This document shows, piece after piece, positions 44,387 to 53,770 of a DNA stretch of 64,000 nt. The stretch lies in contig NZ_JAVCWF010000001.1 of NCBI RefSeq assembly GCF_031085375.1, forward strand, positions 372,001 to 436,000. The letters run 5' to 3'. The position numbers were made by a program, and so were the translations under genes. The notes beneath the pieces were generated by a model. That model was not told the origin of the DNA and did no database searches. It worked only from the letters and a program-made list of their open reading frames with translations. Each line of letters starts with the position of its first letter. The stretch's first letter is position 1. The DNA comes from Lactiplantibacillus brownii. Its GTDB lineage: Bacteria > Bacillota > Bacilli > Lactobacillales > Lactobacillaceae.

Positions 44387-44974
44387 ATGGCAGCGACAAA
44401 TCACGCACAGTCAATCAAGCAGGATTCAAGAGATTATTTAACGACGGCACTGTTACAACTATTGGAAACAAAAGATTTAAATGTGATTACCGTCACACAA
44501 GTTGTAAAGCGTGCCGGGGTCAGTCGGATGGCGTTTTATCGGAACTTTGAAACCCTCGACGACGTGTTAGTAGGATACTTTCGACCGGCGATTGCGAGTC
44601 GGTTTAACGACGTCTTGACTGGAGTCGCACACGACGATAAGCTGACGGCAATGGATCAGTTCTTTGTAAACTTTGCGGCGACAATGCGTTTGGCAGTGGA
44701 CCGAGGTTTTGAACACATTATCCGTCAGATTTTTAACGAAAATATGGTAGCGTTTTACCGTCAAAATATGCATTGGCAGGGGATTAGTCAGACACAGCAA
44801 CGTTACTGGACTCAATTTATGAGCGCCGGAGTGTATGCAATTTGGCGGGAGTGGTTATTGGGTGGCCAGCAGGAAACGTTGAACGAAGTGCACGACTTAA
44901 TTGCTACTTTTCAGCATGCGACCATGGCGGCGTTGATGACAGTATCAAAAGAGCGCAAATATGGAGATGGCTAA
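44387..44974 (+). CDS. TetR-family regulator
   Basis: A 195-residue protein with a TetR helix-turn-helix at about 15-60 (LLQLLETKDLNVITVTQVVKRAGVSRMAFYRNFETLDDVL) and a helical ligand-binding domain with Trp- and Phe-rich segments. Start 44387 is chosen because GGGAGG, which overlaps the first codons of the longer frame, is seven bases upstream. It is divergent from the reductase gene and followed by two terminators. Confidence 0.9.
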   Translation: MAATNHAQSIKQDSRDYLTTALLQLLETKDLNVITVTQVVKRAGVSRMAFYRNFETLDDVLVGYFRPAIASRFNDVLTGVAHDDKLTAMDQFFVNFAATMRLAVDRGFEHIIRQIFNENMVAFYRQNMHWQGISQTQQRYWTQFMSAGVYAIWREWLLGGQQETLNEVHDLIATFQHATMAALMTVSKERKYGDG

Positions 44975-45010
44975 CAAGGAATCGTCATCTCTGTGTGTAC
45001 ATAAGTTTAC

Positions 45011-45098
45011 AAAAGGGTAGTTCTGGGAAATCGGCTGATTTCTCAGAACTACCCTTTTTGAGGCGAGTCAGGGGTTTGCCTCAGACTCGCCTATTTTT
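45011..45098 (+). terminator. Two tandem rho-independent terminators
   Basis: AAAAGGGTAGTTCTG with its complement (45011-45059) and TTTTT, then AGGCGAGTC/GACTCGCCT (45061-45092) with ATTTTT. Double termination isolates the giant adhesin gene downstream. Confidence 0.88.
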
Positions 45099-45658
45099 GA
45101 ATAAAGTGTGAAGCTTGTGACGAAAATATGAAGAACGTTTTATTTAGAAATAATTTTATTTGAAATAAACTGTTGTGAACAGCTTATCAACAAATCAACT
45201 TTAACCAATACCAGTTGCTTATAAACTGATTCAGTCAGTTATGAAACAAAATGAAATAATTTAGTGAAGTGGTGGTTAACATGAGTTAATCAACATGGCC
45301 TGTTGGTGATCAAAATATTGTTGAAACATTGAATTAAAGGGATTAGCAATCATGGAAATAGCCAACAATGTTCGTTTCATTAAACCTGTTAATCAGTCTT
45401 ATTAGCATATTATTTATATATAATATTCAAAAATAAATTGCACGATTATTAATACAACGGCCTAAATATGCTCAGTTGGATTATCAAATAATTGATGTAT
45501 TATGAGGTTTGCGAAAATGATTAACAATGTTAACTTGGAACGTCAGTCACCATAAAATACCGTTAACAATTTGACGATAACCGGTAACAATTGGCAATCT
45601 ACTTCGTTAGTAATCTAAATAATCAATGTTTTTTGAAATCTAGAAAGAAGGCATCATC
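45099..45658. other. Long AT-rich leader region of the giant surface protein gene
   Basis: A 560-base region without a credible gene. It holds short inverted repeats (CTGTTGTGAACAG at 45170-45182; repeated GTTAAC-type motifs at about 45280, 45520-45545 and 45572) and TATATATAATAT near 45415. No clear -35/-10 pair stands out. A 17-codon frame with AAAGGGA before it lies at 45352-45405. Confidence 0.5.
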
Positions 45659-48600
45659 GTGAAGTTTTTACAGAATAAGGCGTTTAAGGGTGACCCTAAA
45701 CTGCGCTACAAAATGTTTAAGGTTGGTCGGACTTGGGTCTTTATGACTATGGCATCCTTTGCCTTGACCGGAAGCATGCTTGTCTCACATGCGGATACTG
45801 CAGCACAAGCCGATACCACCAGTACGGTGACCGCTTCCAGCAGCTCCAGTAGTTCAGATAGCAGTTCTGCCAGTACCGAAGCAACAGACTATGCCGCCGC
45901 AGCAACCTTAGCTGCCAGCACTGCTAGCAGCTCTGAAGCCAGCAGTTCAGCGACTAGCAGTTCAAACGCAAGTAGCTCGGCGTCAAGTACTGCGACTGAT
46001 ACTAGTTCTGAAGCCAGCAGTTCAGCTTCAAGTACTGCGACTGATACTAGCTCTGAAGCCAGCAGTTCAGCTTCGAGCACTGCGACCGATAGTAGTTCGG
46101 CTGCAAGTAGTACAGCATCAAGCACTGCGACCAATACCAGCTCTGAAGCCAGCACCAGCAGTTCAGCATCGAGCACTGCGACTAATAGTAGCTCAGCTAC
46201 AAGTAGTACAGCCTCAAGTACTGCAAGTCAGAGTAGTGAAGCTAGCAGTACTGCAACGAACCGTGAAACTGGGCCTAGCAGTTTAGCGGACCTGACTTCA
46301 ACAGCCGCTGCCACGACTAACGCTACGATCACGGCAGTTCAGGCTTATGAAGCCTCAACCGATTCTAATAATACGGATAGTACAGCCGCTAATGCTGCCG
46401 CTTCATCCGCAACTTTGGCCTCATCATACGCCTCAGAAGCCAGTTCGTATGCTAACTTAGTGAACACTTTAGAGACACAAAATGCGTTAAGTGCGGCTTC
46501 AAGTGCCTATCAAGCCGCGTTAAATAGTGCTGCACTAGCTAATCATTATAATAGTTTAGCGAATATGTATTTGAATGCGAACGAAGATGGTGTTGGTTCA
46601 GTAGCCGGCAATGCGATTGATTATGCCGCTGCTTCAACTGCGGCTGCTTCAGCGGCAGCTGCGGCGAGTTCGTATGCCGTAATTGCCTCATCGGCAACAG
46701 ATACGGCCAAAACTGCCGCAACTTCTGGCATGGTTAGCTTAGCAAGTAGTACTTATGCCGCTGCCAGTTCAGCCGCAACGGCCGCAACTAGTGCCGCCAA
46801 TGCCGCGACTGAAGCTGCCAACAGTGCTTATCTTGCTATGCAGTATGACAAGAATAATGCAACGGTTTCTTCAGCCTACGCGGTTGCGAGTGGGGCAGCT
46901 GTGACGGCATCGACTGCGGCATCAGCTGCAGTAGCTGCCGCAACCGTTGCTTCGTCGGCTTACTTAGCAGCCGTTGATGCTGCCACGGCTAATGATTACA
47001 CGGCCGGTAGTACGGCTTATTCAGTAGCAACCGATCAAATGAATACTGCCATTAGCAATAATTCTGCAGTGGCCGCTGCCAATGAAACGGCTCAGTCGTC
47101 AGCGACTTATGCTAATTCGACGGCAATTTCTGATGCAGCTTCTTCGGCGGCAAATGATACGACCAGTGCTAGTTCATCAGTGACTGATGCGACAACTGCT
47201 GCGAGTGATGCGGCGACTTACACCGGTACCCAAGCGTCACCTAAAGAAGCTAATTCATTAGCTCGGGTAGCGGCATCAGCTGCGGCCGAGGCAGCAAGTT
47301 ATGCTGCAACAGCACAAACTAACGCCACGTTGGCTAAAGAATTTAGTAATGATGTTTCAGGCGAACAATCAACTAATTCGGGGGCCTCATCGACCTTAAC
47401 AACTAGTACTGAAACCGTTACGGTGGGTGGTAATGCTAAAGTTGTTGGATCAGTTGAAGCAGTTAACGGTTCTGGCGCTTTGGCAATCCAGTACAAGATC
47501 AGTACCGCAACTTATGTTTGGTACGTTTCAACGGATGGTAAGACTTGGACCCAAATTGATAGCGATGGGACAGCTTATTTATCTTATGCGATGAGCGAAG
47601 CTGGAACTTATTATTTCCAAGCGACCGTTTCTGGTAAAAAGACTTATTTATTGAGCTCACAAAATTATACGGCTTCATCAGATGTGATCACGATTGTCGT
47701 GACTGATCCGAATGGGTCTTACGATGAACAAGCTAGCAGTTCAGCCAGTTTAGCAAATAGCTATGCCTCAGGAGCGAGTTCTAATGCCGATTTGGCTAGC
47801 AGCGCGATTTCAGCGGCAAGTTCTAGTGCGAATTTAAGTGGATCATTAGCGAGTTATTACGCTAGTCAAGCCAATTCAGCTTATAACAATGCCAGCTCGT
47901 ATGCCCAATTAGCTTCGGGTGCAGCAAGTGCTGCGCAAGTGTCCTCTGACCAAGTTGCTGGTTATGAAACAACGGGTGACTATGTTACGGCCAGTTCCTA
48001 CGCTACTGCGGCGGCCAGCTATGCGGCTGCGGCGAGTTCATATGCCGCATTAGGTAGCACGGCTACGTCAGCAGCATTAAGTGCCATCACTGAATCATTG
48101 AATCAAGCTGTTGATGAAGATGGTGGGACTGAAGCGGGAGATTACTTGGCTTCAAGCTATGCGAATGCCGCTTCTTCTGCGGCGGCCGCGGCTCAAAAAC
48201 AAGCATCGCTGGCTTCTTCACATGCCAATGATGCAGCTAACGCTTATACTTCAGGCGCTAATTTTAATGCGGGGACCGATGACTATTCAACGGCCGCTAG
48301 TTCAGCTGCTTATGCCGCAAGTTCGTATGCTGCGTACGCCGCGAATGCCTCAAGTTTAGCCAACTCTTATGCGGCTAACGGCGATTACGCTAATGCTGCG
48401 CGACAACAAAGCTATGCTTCATTGGGCTTGTCCTTAGCAACGGAACAATTGACCGCCGCGACCAGTGCAGCCGCAGCGTTGACCGCAACCATTGTTAATA
48501 CGGAAACGACTTACTATAATTCAGTCGCTCAAGATGCACTGAATGCCGCTTCCGATGCTTCTTCTGCGGCCGCCATCGCGAGCTCAACGGCAAATTCAAT

Positions 48601-51600
48601 TGCTTCAGCGACAACTAGCAACACAGCGTTAGGATCATCTTATGTTTCAGCAACCCAGAATCACGCGACCGATGCTGCAAGTGCGGCGGCGGAAGCGAAT
48701 GCGTCAGCCTCAATGGCGACAAGTTACATGACTTTAGCTTCAAGTGCAGTTGCAGCGGGTAATTTTGCGGATGCCAGTTCGTATGTCAACCTGGCTAGCA
48801 CGGCGACCGATGATGCGACTTCTTATGCAGCAGCTGCCAATTCAGCAGCAAGTGCTGGGACTGACGCCGCGACCAGTGCAGTGGCTTATTCAAATGACTT
48901 ATCTAATCCAAAATATAGTGAAGCCGGCGATGCTAGCAGTATTTGGGGCATTGTTGTTTCCGGTGGCTTTACCACTCAGCCAGCTGCAGTGACGTCAACG
49001 AAGTCTGGTAACACTATTACTTTATCAGTCGCTTCAGCAACTGGGTTAGGCGCAATCAATACTGGGAGCAAGACGTCTTGGTATGTACAAGTTAATGGTA
49101 CTTGGATGTCAGTGGCTGATGCGGTTACGGCGGGTTATTTAACGAGTCAATCCGCTACTGGTAGTAATAAAGCTGCCTCAAATAACAGTACTTTGACGGC
49201 AACCATTGCCAGTGATTTTACTGGGACGATGATTTTCCAAGCCTACACGCAGTATGGCAATCTTGGCGCCTATCTATTTTATAACTGGGGTAGTAATTTA
49301 GCCGAAGTCGATGTGTACGACAGTGATATTCCAGCGACCGATATTTCCGTCAATGGGAATGACTATATTGTCTTACCAACTGATGGCTCAGGCGATTCAG
49401 ATGTTACCGGTCAATATACGGCAACGACGAACCCTGATAACGCGACGGGTGAAATAACTTGGTCAAGTAGTAATACCAATGTTGCGACCGTTGATGGTAC
49501 TGGGTTAGTCACGGCGGTTGGTAATGGGACGACCACGATTACGGTAACGATTACGAATGCGGATGGTTCCACTTACTCATCATCGAAAACTATTACAGTG
49601 GGTAATGGCTTAAGCGACAAAGAAGTTTCAACTGGTGATGATTTAACTTGGGTTCCAGAAGGCAACACCACTAGTTCTGATTCTGATGCAACGTATCAAT
49701 GGTATTATTCTGCGACTGCCGATGGGACTGGAACAGCCCTTGATGGTCAAACTAACTCATACTTGGATCTTAAAAATATTACTTTGGGTCAATCAGGCTA
49801 TTACTATTTAGTTGTGACGGAAAGTGTCACCACCGATGGGACAACCAGCACGCAAACAATTACGCTTGGCCGTGCTTATTTAACCGTTGATGCCACCCAA
49901 ACCTCAGCTGCTAGTTCAGCCGCTAGTGAAGCTGCGGATCACGCCAGTGCTGCTGACTCGTATGGTGAAATTGCTAGTTCTTATGCGGATGTGGCAAGTC
50001 AATATACCAATCAAAGCTCTAGCTCAGCATCGTATGCTGCCGAAGCAGCGACTGCCGCCAGTGAAGCTGCCGACGCTGCTAGCGAAGCAAATTCAGCTGA
50101 GGCTGCTGCAAGTACTGCGGCGGCGAATGCGGATTCAGCTGAAGCAGCCAATGATAATTCAGCCGCTTCGAGCCATGCTCAAGCTGCTAAAGAAGCTGCC
50201 TCAGCTGCCTCGTCAGCTAAAAAGAAAGCATCAAGTGCTGCTGATAAGGCAGGATATTATGCCGCTTTAGCTGCGGGTGATCAGTCTGATACCGATACAG
50301 ACGCTGATTCAGATACTGATTCAGATACTGATACCGATACCGATACCGATACCGATACCGATACCGATACCGATACCGATACCGATACCGATACCGATAC
50401 CGATACTGATACCGATACCGATACTGATACCGACACTGATACCGATACTGATACGGATACTGATACTGATACCGACACGGACTCAGATACCGATACCGAT
50501 ACCGATACTGACACTGACACTGACACGGATACCGATTCAGATACTGACACCGATACGGATACCGATACCGATACCGATACGGATACCGATACCGATACGG
50601 ATACCGATACGGATACCGATACCGATACGGATACAGATACAGATACAGATACAGATACAGATACAGATACAGATACAGATACAGATACAGATACAGATAC
50701 AGATACAGATACAGATTCAGATACTGACACGGACACCGACACGGATACAGATACAGATACTGACACGGATACCGATACGGATACTGATACGGATACTGAC
50801 TCAGATACAGATACTGACACGGATACAGATACAGATACTGACACGGATACAGATACAGATACCGACACGGATACGGATACGGATTCAGACACAGATACCG
50901 ACACGGATACTGACACGGATACGGATACGGACACGGATACGGACACTGATACCGATACCGACACGGATACGGATACCGACACTGATACCGATTCAGACAC
51001 GGATACGGATACTGATTCAGATACTGACACGGATACGGATACCGACACGGATACGGATACAGATACCGACACGGATACCGATACCGATACCGATACCGAT
51101 ACGGACACGGACACGGATACCGATACCGATACGGATACCGACACCGACACGGATACGGATACAGACACGGATACGGATACAGACACGGATACGGATACCG
51201 ATACGGACACGGATACGGATACGGATACCGATACGGACACCGATACTGATACCGATACGGACACGGACACGGATACCGATACAGACACGGACTCAGATAC
51301 CGATACGGATACTGATACGGACACAGATACGGATACGGATACGGATACTGATACTGATACGGATACTGACACGGATACCGATACTGACACGGATACCGAT
51401 ACTGACACGGACACAGATACGGATACGGATACCGACACGGATACTGATACCGATACGGATACTGATACTGATACCGATACCGATACGGATACTGACACTG
51501 ACTCAGATACGGATACCGACACAGATACCGATTCAGACACGGATACTGATACTGATACCGATTCAGACACGGATACCGATACGGATACCGACACGGATAC

Positions 51601-53575
51601 TGACACTGATACCGATTCAGATACTGATACGGATACCGATTCAGACACAGATACGGATACTGACACTGACACTGACTCAGATACGGATACTGACACGGAC
51701 ACAGATACGGATACTGACACTGACACTGACTCAGATACGGATACTGACACCGATACCGATACCGATACAGATACCGACACGGACACGGATACTGATACCG
51801 ATTCAGACACTGATACGGATACAGACACGGATACAGATACCGATTCAGATACGGATACGGACTCAGATACCGATACCGACACTGATACCGATACTGACAC
51901 CGATACGGATACCGATACTGACACGGATACTGATACGGACACAGATACGGACACGGATACCGATACTGATACGGACACCGATACTGACACAGATACGGAC
52001 ACCGACACTGATACTGATACCGATTCAGATACTGACACGGATACTGACACGGATACTGACACAGATACTGATACTGATACCGATTCAGATACTGACACGG
52101 ACACTGATACCGATACTGACACGGATACCGATACCGATACGGATACCGACACAGATACTGACTCAGATACCGACACAGATACGGATTCAGATACCGACAC
52201 AGATACTGATACCGATTCAGACACGGATACTGATACGGATACCGACACGGATACTGACACGGATACTGATACTGACACGGATACTGATACGGATACCGAC
52301 ACGGATACTGATACTGACACGGATACCGATACTGACACCGACACGGATACCGATACTGATACGGATACCGACACGGATACTGATACTGACACGGATACTG
52401 ATACTGACACGGATACTGATACGGATACGGATACCGACACGGATACTGATACCGATTCAGACACGGATACAGATACTGACACTGATACGGATACCGACAC
52501 GGATACCGATACCGATACTGATACGGATACGGATACCGATACGGACTCAGATACGGACACAGATACCGACACCGATACGGATACGGATACCGATACGGAT
52601 ACCGATTCAGATACGGACACGGATACCGACACGGATACCGATACGGACTCAGATACGGACACGGATACGGATACGGATACAGATACTGACACGGATACTG
52701 ACACGGATACCGATTCAGATACTGACACGGATACCGATACCGACACGGACTCAGATACCGATACGGACACAGATACTGATACGGATACGGACACGGACTC
52801 AGATACGGATACTGACACGGATACTGATACTGACTCAGATACTGATACGGATACTGATACGGATACTGACACGGATACTGATACGGACACAGATACGGAC
52901 ACCGATACAGACACAGATACCGATACAGACACAGATACGGATACCGATTCAGATACCGACACTGATACCGATACCGACACCGATACTGACTCAGATACCG
53001 ATTCAGATACCGATACCGATTCAGATACAGATACCGACACTGATACCGATTCAGATACGGACACTGATACCGATACTGATACTGATACCGATACGGACAC
53101 AGATACTGATACCGATACGGACACAGATACAGACACGGATACTGACTCAGATACCGATACGGATACTGACTCGGACACAGACACCAATACCGACACGGAC
53201 TCTGATTCCGATGGAGATACGATCAATACTGGTGACTCGGACAATGGGTCAAATGGTAATGGCGGTTCTAACAGTGGTTCTGGTTCAGAATCTGCTGGTG
53301 ACGCAATCAATTCAGGCAATCAAAGCAATGGGGCCAATAGTAGTACCAATAATGGTACGGCTACAACCACTGCGGTGTCCGCTGATGATACGACGACTGC
53401 GGCTGATCAGTTAACCAGCAATAGCAAGAGTCAACTTGGAGCGACGAACAACTTGCCACAAACTAATGAGGCTAGTGCTAATCCAGCGACAGTTGCTGGT
53501 GCAGTCTTGCTAGGACTTAGCAGTTTAGCAGCTTTGCTTGGTCGAGCTTTCAAGAAAGAAGATCAACCAAAATAG
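45659..53575 (+). CDS. Giant LPQTN-anchored Asp-Thr/Asp-Ser repeat protein
   Basis: A 2638-residue surface protein. The N-terminus has a KxYKxGKxW-type signal (YKMFKVGRTW, then a hydrophobic core ending SHADT). Residues about 55-205 are Ser/Thr/Ala-rich; about 210-1500 are Ala/Ser/Tyr-rich repeats (SSYA, AASSA) interrupted by beta domains near 580-680, 1110-1220, 1230-1320 (BIG2-like: TWSSSNTNVATVDGTGLVTAVGNG in two blocks) and 1325-1405 (Ig-like). Residues 1544-2518 are almost pure D-T with scattered D-S. LPQTN is at 2599-2603, with a helix and KKEDQPK end. GTG start; AGAAGG is seven bases upstream. Likely glycosylated by the following operon and used in adhesion or biofilm; this is inference. 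Confidence 0.93.
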   Translation: MKFLQNKAFKGDPKLRYKMFKVGRTWVFMTMASFALTGSMLVSHADTAAQADTTSTVTASSSSSSSDSSSASTEATDYAAAATLAASTASSSEASSSATSSSNASSSASSTATDTSSEASSSASSTATDTSSEASSSASSTATDSSSAASSTASSTATNTSSEASTSSSASSTATNSSSATSSTASSTASQSSEASSTATNRETGPSSLADLTSTAAATTNATITAVQAYEASTDSNNTDSTAANAAASSATLASSYASEASSYANLVNTLETQNALSAASSAYQAALNSAALANHYNSLANMYLNANEDGVGSVAGNAIDYAAASTAAASAAAAASSYAVIASSATDTAKTAATSGMVSLASSTYAAASSAATAATSAANAATEAANSAYLAMQYDKNNATVSSAYAVASGAAVTASTAASAAVAAATVASSAYLAAVDAATANDYTAGSTAYSVATDQMNTAISNNSAVAAANETAQSSATYANSTAISDAASSAANDTTSASSSVTDATTAASDAATYTGTQASPKEANSLARVAASAAAEAASYAATAQTNATLAKEFSNDVSGEQSTNSGASSTLTTSTETVTVGGNAKVVGSVEAVNGSGALAIQYKISTATYVWYVSTDGKTWTQIDSDGTAYLSYAMSEAGTYYFQATVSGKKTYLLSSQNYTASSDVITIVVTDPNGSYDEQASSSASLANSYASGASSNADLASSAISAASSSANLSGSLASYYASQANSAYNNASSYAQLASGAASAAQVSSDQVAGYETTGDYVTASSYATAAASYAAAASSYAALGSTATSAALSAITESLNQAVDEDGGTEAGDYLASSYANAASSAAAAAQKQASLASSHANDAANAYTSGANFNAGTDDYSTAASSAAYAASSYAAYAANASSLANSYAANGDYANAARQQSYASLGLSLATEQLTAATSAAAALTATIVNTETTYYNSVAQDALNAASDASSAAAIASSTANSIASATTSNTALGSSYVSATQNHATDAASAAAEANASASMATSYMTLASSAVAAGNFADASSYVNLASTATDDATSYAAAANSAASAGTDAATSAVAYSNDLSNPKYSEAGDASSIWGIVVSGGFTTQPAAVTSTKSGNTITLSVASATGLGAINTGSKTSWYVQVNGTWMSVADAVTAGYLTSQSATGSNKAASNNSTLTATIASDFTGTMIFQAYTQYGNLGAYLFYNWGSNLAEVDVYDSDIPATDISVNGNDYIVLPTDGSGDSDVTGQYTATTNPDNATGEITWSSSNTNVATVDGTGLVTAVGNGTTTITVTITNADGSTYSSSKTITVGNGLSDKEVSTGDDLTWVPEGNTTSSDSDATYQWYYSATADGTGTALDGQTNSYLDLKNITLGQSGYYYLVVTESVTTDGTTSTQTITLGRAYLTVDATQTSAASSAASEAADHASAADSYGEIASSYADVASQYTNQSSSSASYAAEAATAASEAADAASEANSAEAAASTAAANADSAEAANDNSAASSHAQAAKEAASAASSAKKKASSAADKAGYYAALAAGDQSDTDTDADSDTDSDTDTDTDTDTDTDTDTDTDTDTDTDTDTDTDTDTDTDTDTDTDTDTDTDTDTDSDTDTDTDTDTDTDTDTDSDTDTDTDTDTDTDTDTDTDTDTDTDTDTDTDTDTDTDTDTDTDTDTDTDTDTDTDTDTDSDTDTDTDTDTDTDTDTDTDTDTDTDTDSDTDTDTDTDTDTDTDTDTDTDTDTDTDSDTDTDTDTDTDTDTDTDTDTDTDTDTDTDTDTDTDSDTDTDTDSDTDTDTDTDTDTDTDTDTDTDTDTDTDTDTDTDTDTDTDTDTDTDTDTDTDTDTDTDTDTDTDTDTDTDTDTDTDTDTDTDTDTDTDTDTDSDTDTDTDTDTDTDTDTDTDTDTDTDTDTDTDTDTDTDTDTDTDTDTDTDTDTDTDTDTDTDTDTDTDTDSDTDTDTDTDSDTDTDTDTDSDTDTDTDTDTDTDTDTDSDTDTDTDSDTDTDTDTDTDSDTDTDTDTDTDTDTDTDSDTDTDTDTDTDTDTDTDTDTDTDSDTDTDTDTDTDTDSDTDTDSDTDTDTDTDTDTDTDTDTDTDTDTDTDTDTDTDTDTDTDTDTDTDTDTDTDTDSDTDTDTDTDTDTDTDTDTDSDTDTDTDTDTDTDTDTDTDTDTDTDSDTDTDTDSDTDTDTDTDSDTDTDTDTDTDTDTDTDTDTDTDTDTDTDTDTDTDTDTDTDTDTDTDTDTDTDTDTDTDTDTDTDTDTDTDTDTDTDTDSDTDTDTDTDTDTDTDTDTDTDTDTDTDTDSDTDTDTDTDTDTDTDTDTDSDTDTDTDTDTDTDSDTDTDTDTDTDTDTDTDTDTDSDTDTDTDTDTDSDTDTDTDTDTDTDTDSDTDTDTDTDTDSDTDTDTDTDTDTDTDTDTDTDTDTDTDTDTDTDTDTDSDTDTDTDTDTDTDSDTDSDTDTDSDTDTDTDTDSDTDTDTDTDTDTDTDTDTDTDTDTDTDTDTDSDTDTDTDSDTDTNTDTDSDSDGDTINTGDSDNGSNGNGGSNSGSGSESAGDAINSGNQSNGANSSTNNGTATTTAVSADDTTTAADQLTSNSKSQLGATNNLPQTNEASANPATVAGAVLLGLSSLAALLGRAFKKEDQPK
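50288..53212 (+). repeat. 2.9-kb hexanucleotide-type repeat coding (Asp-Thr/Ser)n
   Basis: About 487 tandem GAY-ACN units. Two stretches are perfect hexamer runs: GATACC at about 50325-50402 and GATACA at about 50630-50710; elsewhere synonymous codons are shuffled. Ser units are spelled TCA almost throughout, except at the extreme 3' end (TCG, TCT, TCC). The unit has no stop in several frames, which creates long spurious frames on both strands. Confidence 0.95.
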
Positions 53576-53712
53576 ATCAATTTATTGCCGAGATAGTGCT
53601 GAAACAGTTCTAGTTAAACTATCTTCAAAATAAAATCTCAAAACATTAATAATTTTATAGATGTTTTGACACATAAGTTAATCGTTTAGGTGGTAAATTG
53701 TAGTTAGCCGTC

Positions 53713-53735
53713 AGAGCGGGGGATGCCCCGTTCTG
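53713..53735 (+). other. Hairpin in the leader of the glycosylation operon
   Basis: AGAGCGGGG pairs with CCCCGTTCT (one G-U) around GATG, with no T tail. Weak hairpins AGATAGT/ACTATCT (53591-53625) and AAAACAT/ATGTTTT (53640-53668) lie between it and the giant gene and may partly end that transcript. Confidence 0.45.
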
Positions 53736-53770
53736 GCATACATACGGGATAAACCAAAAAAGGGAAAGGT

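Noticed and set aside
50277..53414. Frames of about 1000 codons on both strands overlapping the Asp-Thr array
   Set aside because: They result from a hexanucleotide repeat without stops in several frames; their Ile/Pro/Thr/Arg or Ser/Val/Glu repeats have no ribosome site or domain.
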